A DNA stretch of 64,000 bases from Eublepharis macularius. Lineage: Eukaryota > Chordata > Lepidosauria > Squamata > Eublepharidae. The position numbers and the translations under genes were made by a program. Below the pieces are notes generated by a model. It saw only the letters and a program-made list of their open reading frames with translations. It was not told where the DNA came from and made no database searches. Shown piece by piece: positions 9,756 through 22,013 of this stretch. Positions within the stretch are counted from its first letter, which is position 1, and every line of letters starts with the position of its first letter. The DNA lies in NCBI RefSeq assembly GCF_028583425.1, contig NC_072794.1, forward strand, positions 23,867,232 to 23,931,231, given 5' to 3'.

Positions 9756-12427
9756 ACCTTTTGAAATTGAGAACCCTATTTATTAATTCATCAGGATATC
9801 GTTTTAATACCCAGCCAGAGGCCTTGGAAAAGATGTGATAGTACCGCAGCCTTGAACCTTTTCACAACCCCTTGGTTTCAGCAAGGAGCCCACTGAGCTA
9901 CATCCCTGTGACAGGAAGTGGCTTCAAAATGACATAACAGGAAGAGGAAGAGATTATGGCCTTACTGGTGGAAGGGGGGGGGGACTGTGCTGCTGAGATT
10001 CCTTTCAGCTTCTCTGCCAAGGAGCCCCTCTTCAGTTTTTTTAGAGCTTCAGTATATTGCAGGGGTTTCTAGGACATGTTCTACGGTACACACTCTGTTC
10101 ATATCGGGAGGTGGCCAGGACTGTTGAACTTCTTTGCTGTCCTTTGGGAACAAAGTACACTCTAGAACTTATCTGCGTGGTTCCAAGGCTGCCCACTGCA
10201 AGGGAAAACAAGTAGTCGGAGTCTACTGAATTTCAAGGAAGTTTGTTTTCCATTACAAGCTCCTTGCAAACTTTTCCCACATAAAGCTTGAAAAATCCCA
10301 GGTCTAGTGAATCATGAAATCATGACACCGTAGGGGGCTGAACTCAATGACCCTTGAGACCATTGTCATCTTTCTGATTTACAGTGGAAGAATTTATGAG
10401 GTGAGGAAACATGGTCAACGGCCATTCCAAACCTCTCGTTTTCTGCCTCACTGTGCATTGCTTGCTCCTGTCACGTTCAGCAGCCATCTCCATTTGTCCG
10501 ACTCAAGTGTTCCAAACTTTTTTTTGCTGCGAAGAGGAAGAGTCTATGCCTCAACTGAGCCCTGGAGCAACGTTTTTCATTAAGAGAGCAAAATTTTATC
10601 CCATTGATTTGCTTGAGCAATTGGGAGCATTTGGCGCGCTAAACTAGGTGTGTAGACCTCATTCCATTCCATGTGACACCACAACCCTTGAGCAGGAACA
10701 GAGAGGAAATCACCGTGACCAGAACGGTAGGCTACAGATCACTCCGGTCAGCCCGTCTTAGTCACATGCGCACTGAATTAGGCAGCATTTCTTTGTGCAA
10801 ATAAATAGCAATTGTTCTCTTTTAATGAGAGGGGATCCAGATGTCTTCACTCCAGTTAGGGGAGATAGCGCATCTCCCCCAATGCTCAAGTTGCAATACA
10901 TTGTTCATGTGCAATGAAAATGCAGTTTCCTCCTCGCCACTCAACCCGGATAGCATTTTCATTGAAAATGTGATTGCCTTATGGTATATGTTTGCACAAG
11001 TAACATAGGTACTTACTGGGCATTAACAAGTATTATTGCTTCCAGCCATAAAAAAAATTCTCTGAATTAATGCCCCTCCCGGGCCATTTAACGAGCACAG
11101 CTGTATTCATGTAGTCCTATCAATGGTGGTGACCATTTTAATAGTTCCCTCACCCAGCAACAAATCCCATACCATTTCGTAGTGAGTCTCCCCTCTTTAA
11201 AAGAGACACAGAATAGCTATTCCTGCTGCAGTATGGTTTTGATTATGTGGAGATGATATACGGCAATTCTGTGTCTAAATCAAGGCCTCTGGGACTTGGG
11301 AGGACAGGATTAATGGAGGACATCAAGATTTTTTTTAAAAAAACCTCTCACTCACGATATTAGGGGGTCACCCAAATAAATGGATAGACAGCAGATTCAG
11401 GACTGTCAAAAAGAAAGAACTTCTTCACACGACACAATAATCATCTTAAGGAATTTGCTTCTGAAAGATGTGGCTCCAAGTTTAAATGACTTCAAAAGGT
11501 GATTCAACACAAACGGAGGAGATTGCTTTTATTAGCCAAAATGGGTGAAAGGAAGCTTCAACTTTGATGACAAAGTTGCTGAATACCAGTAGCAAGACAG
11601 AGAAACACTCAGTTCAGTGACGGGTAGGAATCAGACATTACAAGCCACAAGCGCGTAAGGACTCTTCTGGGTCAGACCAGATGTCCGGCCTGTCCAGAAT
11701 CCTGTTTCATGCAGCAGCTGACCGGAGGGACACAAACAGGGCCCAGTGAGCAAGACCTTTTATTAGCTTCTAGAATTGGTATCCAGCGGTTTACTGCCTC
11801 AAAATGAGAAGGTTCCATTTTGTCACCATAGCCAACAGACACTATTATTGTTCAGGCAAAGTCACAGTCCGACTTGGAAGTCTTCTAAGACATGACCAGC
11901 CTAGGTGAACGCCCAGAGCCTTGAAAACCTTCACAAACCGAGGAATGCCTTGACTTATAGCTCTGTTGGCTTAAAACAGCAGATAGCACTAGTCAGACGT
12001 AAAGGTTTCTCATTTTAGCCCCTGCTGCTTCCGTTACCTGGCTGTGGGCTTTCCAGAATCTAGCTAGTCATTGTTTGAAATGGAGCCGTGCGATCCAGCA
12101 GGGGTCCCCTTGTGAATAGCCTCTAAAATGTTCTTGGAAGAATGTTCCTCAGCTTATCTTTGGTATCATTCTTAGAAATGTTCAACTCTCCGTGAGCTTG
12201 TGAGGACGGCCTGCAGTGCCACCTTGTGGAGAACGAATCATACGACCAGACATCTGAAGAAGGAAGAATGATGGTGAAACCCATGCGCTAAGCTATTTTA
12301 TGTCATTGCTTCGTTAAAGTAAAACATATTACACCAGATTGAAAATGTTTATATTCAACTTTTTCTACACTGCCCAAGGTGACTTACAAAATATAAATAT
12401 AACCCTGTTGGTGTTTTCTCTGCCTGT
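9756..12427. other. Intergenic DNA, repeat-poor; candidate conserved block
   Basis: No exon or transposon is recognised. The part 10780-11280 is AT-rich and contains many homeodomain-like TAAT/ATTA cores (GAATTAGG, TTTAATGAG, GAATTAATGC). It has few CpG and no repeat-family hallmarks, which is typical of conserved non-coding DNA. Conservation cannot be judged from one sequence. Confidence 0.35.
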
Positions 12428-12585
12428 CTTATTACATTTTTATCCCTCTCCCTGAAGAACTCCAGGCGCCACACAGGGCCTGCAAGGTAGTTTAGGCTGA
12501 GGGAAAGAGTGGCTGGCCCAAGGTCACCTAGTGAGTAGAGCCGAACTGGACTCCCTGGTTTGAGTCTAGCACTCCATCCAATAAA
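12428..12585 (-). mobile_element. Sauria SINE
   Basis: The minus-strand copy shows GTTTAGGCTGAGGGAAAGAG, GGCTGGCCCAAGGTCACCTA and a degenerate tRNA-like head at the right (TGGTTTGAGTCTAGCACTCC). Confidence 0.7.
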
Positions 12586-12759
12586 ACATTGTAGTTGTGG
12601 GATCCAGAGTCAACTTTATTTGCTCACGGGTAATTGCTCATAAACTGGCTTAAAGGTACACATAGTATGCTTGAAAACTCCTTTAAAGTAACATATGACC
12701 AGGTGATATTAGACCCCCCGGGAGTGTCTAGGAGCTTTGTCTTCATGGTACTGCTATAG

Positions 12760-12930
12760 CTAGGGTTGCCAACAACCTGGAGAAAAAGATGTCCTGCTTC
12801 ATTAATAGAGGCTTTATGGGATGCTGTTTTCCTGGTATGGTGATTTAGCTCTGTGCCATGAAAAGCTTCACTCACCTATTAAGTCACTATAAACGGGATG
12901 AGTCATTTTCTCTAGGTTGTTTGCAATCCT
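12760..12930. repeat. Dispersed repeat, AGGGTTGCCAACAACCTGGAG type
   Basis: It opens AGGGTTGCCAACAACCTGG and contains AGATGTCCTGCTTCATTAAT and CATGAAAAGCTTC. Related copies lie at 20640-20790 and 56228-56405 (both with a TGATGTxATTTACCTCCA segment). It is a separate family from the elements at 8634 although the ends are alike. Confidence 0.45.
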
Positions 12931-15683
12931 AACTGTATCTCGCCCAGAGTCTGCTTTAGGAGAAGGCAGGCTATAAATTAAATTCATAAATAAATGTTGG
13001 AGTGTCTTAAAGAAGACTCAGCATTTCCAAGATGAAAAGAGAGCTTTTGAAAGTTGCAACCACCCCTCTGAAAAAAATCCCACCCCTTCCTTCTTATTCA
13101 CACGACCATCCTAGCCAATCAGGGATCTCATACTGAAAAGGATGGTGTTAGAGGCGCTGCATTGCCAGTCTGGTTTCTCTACTTGATGATATCATTGAGG
13201 GCATATTGCACTAACCCTGAATGGGGTTGGGGGAAGGAATACTTCCCCACTTTAGACGCTACCAATCTGGTGTTCTCTCTCTTGCCACCCTGCTCTGGCA
13301 GTTTCTTTGCCCATTAGCACTGTGTGGTGAGATATTCACCCCGATCCAGCTCTAGTTACACATAAAAATTACGGAAGGTGGGGATGGCAGACTACTGAAC
13401 ACCATGCAATGACTACTGTATTTATTTATTTAATATCTACTGTACCTTTTGATCTAGAATGAGCTGCACACCAGGGGTTGCTTATACAGAATGTTGAACT
13501 GCAGTTCCCACTGATACAAGAGTCTCCAATGTGGCATCTCACCCAAACCACAGCTCCCATGAAGCCTTTCTGGTTGTCCCCATTCTCTTTCATCCAGGCC
13601 TTCTAGCTCTCTATGTATGTGCCCAGGTTGCCTTGGCAAAGGGTTGTGTTTCCTCCCCTCTGTACCCTCCTTGGGAATATTTTCACACCCTTTTGCAAAA
13701 GAGTGCAAAAATGGGGTAATTTACATATGGGAAAAGGGCTTGCTAAACTTACCCACTCTTCTTTCTGTGCATTACAGAAACTAGTTCTGCAAACTAGGGG
13801 TGATGAAAGAAGGTATGCAGACTAGCCATGGCCCATGATGCCATTTTACCTGTCTTTCAGGGTTCACTCCAGGTGTTTTGTCTTTTTAATGACTACAGTT
13901 TCATTAGAAGAATCATCTTTCTAAAACCTTTGAAAGTGATTTCACATGCTTACGGTACACCTCTTTATATAGCGTACCATGGCTATGTCCAAGAGTGGAT
14001 CCTTCATCGTTCTGCTGCTCATATTTCTGATGCTGTTGAAGACCATTTATTTCAGAGACTGGGCAACAAAAGACATTTTTGATCATCCCGACCATGTTCT
14101 GGCTAACAGAGTGACCCTTAAGAAGTTCCAACTATATACTTGTGGAACAGAAATCAGCAGGACTCAGTGATATAATCTGTGCTCTTTAAGATGTTTATTC
14201 TGCACAATGAATTGAGAAGACTGGGTTTCTCAAAAGTGGCACTTAGTGAACAACAGGCTTCAGTTTAGGAGCATTGCCATATTAGTGGAAAGAGAGCTGA
14301 TTTTCCAAAGCGCTTCTGTCCTGCTGGAAGTTCGCGGGTACTAAATTACATGGGGAGTTGTTCTTGAGTTCTACCATGCTTTTACATGCTCACTTCAGCA
14401 GGACTTGTACTTAGGCTTCCCAGTTGCCTAGGCCGAGCAGTGAATTCTCTTCCCCAGCTTCAATCTCCCACCCTCGAGAAATTGAGGAGCAGGAGAAAAA
14501 TGGCCTTCATAGCAACATTTGAGAAATTTCTCCTCATCTTTGTCGTAGAGATTAGGGAAAATTCCCAGAATGTCACCTGGAAGTGATATCGCATCATCTC
14601 TAAATTCCACCCTCCAATACAGGCCCCCCTCCTCAAATCTCCTGGCATTTTCCTAGACAGAGTGGCGAACTCTGTTTGCACTGTAGAATGAATATCCTGG
14701 TTCACCACGGTCCCTTGGCCAGATCTATTTGTTATCCACCTTTTCAGCCCTCATGTCAATGAAATTTTGCCTGGCTCGCCTCATGATAGAGTTGCCTAAA
14801 GGGGCACCTCCCCTCCGTACCTTTTTTGACCTTTCTTGCTACCCAGGCTTCTCAGTATCTCAGGACCTTAATTTAACTCCCATCAAACACAAAAAGATCA
14901 GGGCTGGTGGGAAAGTATAGCTTCAAAAATAAATCCTTATATAGGAAGATCTTCTTAGGATTACAGTACCGGAACAAATCACATTTCCCCCCTGGCCAAT
15001 CAGGGCAGACCCAAACTTGGTTTATGGAAATTGCAGCCCTTTAACTCAAACATTGTTTCAAAGCAAACGATGACAAACAAACTCTATTTTTGCAGTGGCC
15101 TTCTTGAAAATATTTCCCCTTAATGTTCTCGCAATGGAGGTAATTGAAAACAGCATTTGCCGATGCCAGGACATATTTCTTTAATTATATATATATCTCC
15201 AATCCCACGCTGTCTGTTTCCAAATGCGAAAGACCCTATCTGCTTGTGGTTACTGTTCTTATGAAAAGCAGATTTGTCCTTAAGTAGGTCGAAACCCAAG
15301 TAAGAAAACATTTTTCCTTCTCTGACATGGCTGAAGCAAATTGGTTTTAAAGAGAGATTCTTTTTCAGATTTATTTCCCTTCTTGGGCCAAGCAATGGAT
15401 TGGGTTGTCTCAGGAAGGAAAGGAGGCACATGTTGTATACAGTGGGAATTTTGTAAGATACCACCCCCTCCTTTCGCTGGTGCAAAAACCAACTCCTCCT
15501 GTAGCTGCTTATCTAGTTAAACTACAAGGGCAAGTGGGAGTGGAATGCAGGGAAGAACCGACCCAGTGAACTTTAATAAAACAGAATGGAAGACACGATT
15601 CCTAGTGGAGCACACTCTCTGGATCCTCCTCACTTTCACAAGAAACGCATTGCCCAAGGAAGTAGTTTGGGCAACTGGTAGTG
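12931..15683. other. Intergenic DNA without recognised gene
   Basis: Several short open frames occur, including ones at 13828-14082 and 13979-14170 with a hydrophobic stretch. None has splice signals or a family motif that I recognise. A short block near 13930-14160 could be a transposase or retroelement relic but is unassigned. Confidence 0.4.
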
Positions 15684-15900
15684 TTGTCAACTCTGGATTA
15701 AGATATTCCTGGAGATTGTGGGGGGGGGGGGCACATCTTGGAGAGGATGGGGTTTGGAGTGGCAAGAGACCTTAGCAAGGCATATTGCTATGGAGTCCAC
15801 CCTCCAAAGCAGACGTTTCTCCAAGGGAACTGATCTCTATCACCTAGAGATCAGTTGTAATTCCAGATCTTCAGGCCCCACTTGGATGTGACCACACTTT
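15684..15900 (+). mobile_element. AGGGTTGCCA-family element, diverged
   Basis: The body matches the 8634 family (CTCTGGATTAAGATATTCCTGGAG, CTAGAGATCAGTTGTAATTCC), but both ends are eroded (GTGTTGTCAAC at left). It abuts the Penelope-like element. Confidence 0.55.
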
Positions 15901-16144
15901 ACACCTCCATTCCACATGATGACGCATGTCTAGTGGTGGAAGAGGTTCTCAGAAATAACAACATTCCCACCGTCCCTTTCCTTATGAGTCTCTTGGATAT
16001 TATTTTGGAGAAGAACTATTTTTATTTTGGGGACGATTTTTTCCCTCCAGATTAAAGGGGCCATGATGGGCTGCACCATGGCTCTGAGCATCGCAAACCT
16101 TTTTATGACTAGGCTGGAGCAGTACACTATATTGAATGAGGAGG

Positions 16145-16678
16145 TGTCATGATCTGGCTGTGCCAGGAAGGCCTAGCAAGGCCTCAGAAGCCTGTTAGCA
16201 GTGAAAGTAGGCCTCCCTATGATTCCCAGGAGCCCCTGGGCCATTTTGGCACCCTTTTTGGTCAATCAGAACACAGGGGCTAGTGCTATATAAGTCTGGG
16301 AGGGAGAAAGCCTGTGTAATTTCTCCCAGGGTTCAGGCCAGAGGAGGTTTCTGCTAGGGGGAGAGGCCCTCATCCGGGTAGGGTAAGAAGACAGTCCTGG
16401 CAGACAGAGGGACAGTGAGTTCAGTCGCGCTAGGGCCTTTCGTTTATTTTGCTTTCACCAATCTATTGTTGCTAATGCACCTTGTTTGTTTGATATTAAC
16501 TGACTTCCTTGTAAATAAACTCTTTTGTTTGTTGTTACTCTGGTGGGTCCTCACGCCTGTTTTTTGGCCAAGCTACAGAGGTTAGAAGGGTTGGGAGGGT
16601 ACTCTGGGCCTTCCCAAGGGACCCTAAATCCCAGAGTGGTGGCAGCGTAAGGTGGCTCACCCCACCAGAGGCATGACA
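16145..16678 (+). mobile_element. Solo LTR, 534 bp, inserted in the Penelope-like element
   Basis: It begins TGTCATGATCTGG and ends GGCATGACA, giving TG...CA inverted ends. It is flanked by perfect 5-bp duplications GGAGG (16140-16144 and 16679-16683). Inside are a TATA-like GCTATATAAG near 16287 and an AATAAA near 16513, as expected for promoter and polyadenylation signals in an LTR. No internal region remains, so the provirus or Ty3-like element was lost by LTR recombination. Removing the LTR and one GGAGG restores the host element's reading phase exactly. Confidence 0.9.
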
Positions 16679-17392
16679 GGAGGTCAATCCCTTTTCCCAC
16701 AAGATTCTCTTTTTTAAGAGGTACATTGATGATTTGTACCTTATTTATAGTGATAGCAAATCAGTCAAACTCTTAGGTAAGTAAAGGAACTCTGTCCATC
16801 CTAGTATAAAATATACTTGGCAATACAGTAGAACTAGTGTTAGTTTTCTGGAGGTGGTCATATATAGGAATAATGAGACCAGAATAGCAGTTAGATCTTT
16901 CAGGAAGGGCACTGACAGAAATTCATGCTTACACTTCACTTCCCACCACCCACAACATCTTTGGCGTAATTTACTATATGGTCAATGCTGCCACATACCT
17001 GGACTATTTAAGGGAGAGAGAGAGAGACTAAGTAGGGACCTGCTAGGTAGGGGTATCCTCCTGAGGTGTTGGAATCAGCTGTAAATAGAGCCACGGGGGT
17101 ATCTTGGGAGGAGCTTTTTACAGCTAAGGAACCCCGATGTAAGTTAGGGCCGCAGTGATCCATTGATTATACACTGCTGGCCAATGATATAGGAAAGATC
17201 ATTAAAAGACACTGGCACCTGGTAAAACACATTCCAGGATGTGAGAGGGCGCCTTTTTTAGGGTTCAGACACACAAATTTAAAAGATGCATTAGTGCACT
17301 CGGATTTCAAACCTAGGCAAGTTACCTCGGCAGGTCCCATGGGCCACATGAAAGGTGTAGTTCTGCAATCTGGTGGCATCAGGGAATTAGGG

Positions 17393-17498
17393 TCAAACCA
17401 TACAAGACAAAATACACTCAAATACACCTGAATTTCAAAATACGCTCGAATTACCTGGGTAATCTGAGTGTATTTTGTCTCGTGTGGTGAGAACCACT
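17393..17498. mobile_element. Small palindromic insert nested in the Penelope-like element
   Basis: ACAAGACAAAATACACTCA at left faces TGAGTGTATTTTGTCTCGTG at right. It interrupts the region between the linker and GIY-YIG parts of the Penelope-like frame. Ends are approximate and no clear target duplication was seen. Confidence 0.55.
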
Positions 17499-17760
17499 GT
17501 TTGTAGTTAGTGCCACCGGATGCGTTATCCGCCTCTGAGATTTTTCAACATGCAATACAGCGGGCCGATAAATGTGATTGAATGTACATGCCGTTTCCTG
17601 TACTTTGGAGGTACACGTAGATCAGTTAAGTCCAGAATACAGGAACACATCTCAAAGATCAGAACAAGAACAGTGGAAGTCCTTTTAGTGCAGCATTTCA
17701 TTGAGTGCCACAAGGAACCCAGGGAGTTTCGGTATTCTGTATTGTAAGTGCTACAACCAC

Positions 17761-18535
17761 ACAGGTCAAGCAATCTGCAAAGGGACTTACTTAGATGTGA
17801 AACTTTTTGGATATATGAGTTAGATACTGTGACTCTAAGGGGATTGAACCAGATGTTAGACCTCTCATGTTATTTATGAGTTAGAGTACAATTGGGAGAG
17901 CTGCTGCAATAGTGAGTGTGTGTACACTTTTAATTGATTCTGTGTATTGAGCATGAGGTATATAGTATGGGATAGCATGTCTTTTACCATGTCCTGACTA
18001 TGAGATACGAGATTTTTCACAGAGGACATTGCAACAGGAAAAACAAAGGTTGCAATGCTGTGAGTATGATTTTATTCAGCTTTGTACAGCGTTTCTGTCT
18101 GTTTGATCATGTATATTATTGTTAATTGTTGTGCTTGTGTTACAAGGATTTGTTTACTGTATCAGCACGTTCTCGAAAAAGATTATCTCAAAACAGGAAC
18201 TGAGCTAGCAGCCTGTTGGACATTTGGTGGATTGTACAAGGTCTATTGATACTGAACTGTGGATTATATTGGCGGTCTGGCAAGCATCTTCAGGGGTCTC
18301 ACCCTGTGGGACTGGCGGTCTGTTTCAGGCATTCCTGGAATAATTTCATATGTGCACTTGTAAAAGAGAAGAGAAGCCACATGTGATATCAAGAAAACAG
18401 TAAAGTGAACACCTACCTGCAGAGACTTACCTTACTCCTTATTTATATGGGAGAAAATACTCCTTAATTACATTAGGAGTATGCATTGCCAGCCTGGAGG
18501 AAGTGGGAAGCTGAGTAGCTTCTGATTAGTACATG
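17761..18535 (+). other. Probable 3' region of the Penelope-like element
   Basis: No coding frame is visible. It directly follows the GIY-YIG segment and continues without another recognisable repeat, so it may be the element's 3' untranslated part. This is inference from position only. Confidence 0.35.
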
Positions 18536-18727
18536 GGCCCTTTTTACACTGCTTACCTTCACTCGCAATGAAGCGGAACATCGCGCTAAAAACGTGGAAG
18601 ATCGCATTTTCTCGCACGAGATTTGTGCAATGTCGCACAAATCTCGCGCGAGAAAACGCGATCTTCCGCGTTTTTAGCGCGATGTTCCGCTTCGTTGTGA
18701 GTAAAGGTAAGCAGTGTGAAAAGGGCC
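18536..18727. mobile_element. Long-armed palindromic DNA element, ATG duplication
   Basis: Ends GGCCCTTTTTACACTGCTTACC and the complement GGTAAGCAGTGTGAAAAGGGCC enclose CpG-rich arms (GCGCTAAAAACG, AGATCGCATTTTCTCGC and complements) that meet near 18632. ATG occurs at 18533-18535 and 18728-18730. It has no coding capacity. Retained CG dinucleotides suggest a fairly young insertion. Confidence 0.75.
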
Positions 18728-19349
18728 ATGGTCTTTTGTCCATAAGAATATGTTAAATGATTGTATGTGAAAAATTTATTGGATGTGTATGTTCTTTGCT
18801 GAGTTCTAGTTGATGATTATCAAGAATAACAGCCTTGAGGACTATGTATTATCTTGCTGCTAATCACAAAGGCTTATATTTTGATGCATTCTAGTATTTA
18901 TATATTATGGTATTTATTACATTTATTGAATTCGTAGCAGAGTGCACTTTAGTGGTTAATGGTGTAGTTAAATATTCAATCAAGATTCATAGTTGGCACT
19001 GTGTGCTTTAAGTATATAACAACTGGTAATTGTGGCTGTTGAAGATATTGTATCTTTCTACAGTTTAGCCCACCTGGTGATTGGTAATCCAAGCAATTAT
19101 GCATTTCCTTGCGGTGACAGAACTGCAGCTGTGTAAAACTGAAATTGCAGGTAAGAGTAGGAATTGTAGGGTTGAAGGACTAGTACAGATATCCACTTGT
19201 GCTCTGGATAAATTAGAGTTTGCAGTCTGGCAAGCAGCCTTGGGAATGCGTACTTCCTTTCTTGATCTTGCACAAGTTTGGCAAAGATGCTAAACCAAAT
19301 TATATCTGCACTGAGGTCAAATATGTTTAATGCTGACCAGGGTCCCTGT
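18728..19349. other. Intergenic DNA, no recognised gene
   Basis: This is AT-rich sequence that may continue the Penelope-like element's 3' region interrupted at 18536. I see no exon or structured RNA. Confidence 0.35.
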
Positions 19350-19745
19350 CTTCTTAATGCAGTTCTGAAACAGGTTTGCAAATCCTGATTAAGAGCAATG
19401 GGGACTTCTGTCCTAGTTCAGGGCGGAGCCTCACTGTTTCATCATAAAGTTGGGCATTAAGTTGTTCTAAAGGGCGGTATATAAATTGAATGTTATTATA
19501 AAGGATAAGAAGATACATATAAGAGCAGGCGTGCCTCAGGTATTGGACTCTCATGCCATCTAGGGCTTTAAAGGTCAAAAAGAGAACTTTTATTTTGGCC
19601 TGGAAACAAATAGGCAACTAAGAATACATTGGAACATATTGCCCATACATGGAAAAGATGAGCAGGGGCATCTTGGACCCAGTGAAGTTTTCAGATAGTC
19701 TTCAAAGGTAGCCCCACAATGCAACAATTTATGCTTGGGAACCAC
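19350..19745 (-). mobile_element. CR1/L2-like LINE 3' fragment
   Basis: The minus strand reads LTFKALDGMRVQYL in the manner of the RT C-terminal part of LINEs (FKAL.G....YL). Toward 19745 the sequence AGTCTTCAAAGGTAGCCCCAC matches the 5225-5514 family. The frame is broken. Confidence 0.5.
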
Positions 19746-19849
19746 CAAGAGGTGGCTGAAAGTGGGCAGAACTTTTGTGTTCCAGAAGTGGCACTGGAAA
19801 GAGTTGGTAAATCAGCTAAAAAACCAGAATTGGATGCTAAGTTATGCCA

Positions 19850-20050
19850 CACTTTTATCCCCAATTGTCTTGCAACATTGTTCTCCCCTCCTAGATTTTA
19901 TCTTTGCAACAGTCCTGTGAAGTAGGCTAGACTGAGAGAGAAAGACTGGCCTGGCCAAAGGTCACCCAGCAAGCTTCCAGGGCAGTGTGAGGATTTGATC
20001 CTGGGTCTCCTAAATCCCAGTTGGATACTCTAACCACTACACCACCCTCA
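19850..20050 (-). mobile_element. Sauria SINE
   Basis: GCCAAAGGTCACCCAGCAAG, TTGATCCTGGGTCTCCTAAA and CTCTAACCACTACACCACC are the complement of the tRNA-derived head and body. The left end contains the tail region. Confidence 0.85.
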
Positions 20051-21045
20051 TTCCCGACTTCAGAAATTGTCTTGCACAATCTCACTGAAATGAATTGGAG
20101 CTGAGCAAGAGACTGGTATTACAAGAGTTGTGCAATGGACCAAACACATAGGTAACCATGGAACTTGTTAACCCCATAGTACTGGTCGCTTGCCCAGAAC
20201 TGCAGAAATGGTGGGGATGCGGGCAGGTAGATGCTACATGACTTCTTGTTTGCCAGGTCACTCGGCAAGCTTCCTTGCACCCCCTATTCTGGGCAGCCTG
20301 CAATGTGAGTAGTACACACAGCGTACTTCATGTTCAATAGATCATCCATTTATGTCACAAGGGAGTGTGGTTGTTTATGTGGATAAATCATTTGCTTTCT
20401 CTAGGAAGGAAGATAAGAACGGCACCGACATTCCCTGGAATTAATTGCGAGGAGGTTGTTTCCAGCGAGAAAGGGTAGGATGAAGCAAGACCTTATGTAC
20501 TTGCAGGGCTTTATATCTCTTAATCTTACAGCAGCCTATGTCTATGCTGACATAGACATGTCTATGGTACACTATGCTACACTAGTCCTCGCGTTAAGTG
20601 CATACTGTCCTCTCATTTGTATCCTACCTTTTCCCAACAGCCTGGAGAAAAAAATCTTATGCTTTTGGAATAGAGGGTGATTTACCAGGTGATGTCATTT
20701 ACCTCCATGCTTTGAAAAGTTTCGGCTGCCCATGTCCTCTGTTAAAGGGACAGGACTTTCTCTCTCTCTACGTTGCTGGCAACCCTAATTCCAGCTGTCC
20801 TGAGCAAGACACGAAGCATGAAATGTGAGCCAGTCTGGCTAAAATGTATGCTTTAAAGCCTGATCCAAGACTACCCATGCCCAGCCTGTAATACGGCTAT
20901 TGGTAGCCCCACCTTTGATTTCTGAGCAGCTAATTTTCTTCCATGAGGGCTAGAAACTTTAAAATGCAAGCTGACATTCCCTGGAGGAACACATGAAGTT
21001 GCCTCAATGAATCAAATTGTCAAGTCATTAACACTGGTTATTAGG
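20051..21045. other. Intergenic DNA
   Basis: Apart from a diverged dispersed repeat at 20640-20790 (CCTGGAGAAAAAAAT ... GCTGGCAACCCT), nothing is recognised. Confidence 0.4.
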
Positions 21046-21395
21046 GTTGCTAGGTACCCTTACCCTCCTGGTAGGAGTCCAACACTTACCTTTAAAGACT
21101 CCTTGCACATGCGCACTCCTGGCATGGTGTGAGAACATCACTTCTGGGAGTGATGCACCCAGCAGCAGGTATGCTCCCACCCTTCATAGGGGCCAATTTG
21201 GGCCCTGTAAAGGGGGGGAGCATGCCTGCATCCAGGTGTGATGACTTCACTACCAGAAGTGACATGATTGTGCCCAGGTGGCTTTTTGGCTCCAGGGCCC
21301 ATTCCCTGGCCTTTCCCCCACACTGGCCAGGTGAGTGGCAGTGGGGAGCAGAGTCTGGGAGTGGAAGATTCCCCACTAGGGGACTGGCAACCTTA
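21046..21395. repeat. Dispersed repeat, GGGTTGC ends, about 350 bp
   Basis: It starts AGGGTTGCTAGGTACCC and ends GGACTGGCAACCTTAG. It carries several TCACTTCTGGGAGTGATG-like inverted blocks. It belongs with the family listed at 4780. Confidence 0.45.
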
Positions 21396-21398
21396 GTT

Positions 21399-21981
21399 AG
21401 GGTTGCCAGCTCTGGGTTGGGAAATTCCTGGAAATTTTGGGAGTAGAGCCTGGAGAGGGCAGGGTTTGAGGGTGGGGAGGGAGCTCCATAGGGAATGATG
21501 CTATACAGCCCACCCTCCAAAGCAGCCATTTTCTCCAAGGGAACTGATCTCCATAATCTGGAGATCTGCTATAATCCCAAGAGATCTCCCGCCGCCTCCT
21601 GGAGGCTGGCAATCCTCGGCTCGACTGAACTGTTTCCTCCTGTTTCTCTGGTGGGGCTAATGAAGAGCATGTCTTTGTTCTAGACCAGTTCTTTCTAGAC
21701 TTTCCCTAACCTGAGCTCTAGCAAAAGACCATGAGTTGCAAACCTCCAGGTGGGGAGTGGAGATCTTCCAGAATTACAGTTAGGGTTGCCAACTCTGGGT
21801 TGGGGAATTTCTAGAGGTTTGGAGATGGAACCTGGCAAGGAGGAGGGTCTCCAGCAGGGTATAATGTGCCACCCTCCACCTTCCAAAGCAGCCATTTTCT
21901 CCAGGGGAACTGTTCTAATTCATCTGGAGATCAGTTGTAATTCTAAGGGATCTCCAGCTCCCACCTAGAGATTGGCAACCC
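21399..21981 (+). mobile_element. Two AGGGTTGCCA-family elements
   Basis: Copies at 21399-21616 and 21782-21981 each open AGGGTTGCCA and close with GGCAATCCT or GGCAACCCT. They contain AAAGCAGCCATTTTCTCCA and the GGAGATC block. Confidence 0.7.
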
Positions 21982-22013
21982 TAAATACAATTGTTCTCCC
22001 AATTACAGATATC

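Larger units (their letters stand above)
15933..17760 (+). pseudogene. Penelope-like element remnant (RT plus GIY-YIG endonuclease)
   Basis: Penelope-like elements encode a telomerase-related reverse transcriptase joined to a GIY-YIG endonuclease. Motifs appear here in the expected order. VPFLMSLLDIILEKNYFYFG comes at 15980-16035. LQIKGAMMGCTMALSIANLF (16045-16104) is the conserved RT substrate-binding segment. RYIDDLYLIYSD at 16719 onward is the catalytic YIDD box. KGTDRNSCLHFTSHHP follows near 16900, then NDIGKIIKRHWHLVKHIP near 17183, and LYFGGTRRSVKSRIQEH (17597 onward) from the GIY-YIG domain. The copy is dead: there is a one-base frameshift at about 16041-16047, a solo LTR at 16145-16678, later stops or shifts, and a small palindromic insert at about 17393-17498. 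The 5' part of the ORF is missing. Confidence 0.88.

Noticed and set aside
13828-14170. Overlapping frames near 14.0 kb as a small membrane-protein gene
   Set aside because: One frame has a hydrophobic run, but the overlapping frame is equally open and neither has homology or splice signals I can recognise.
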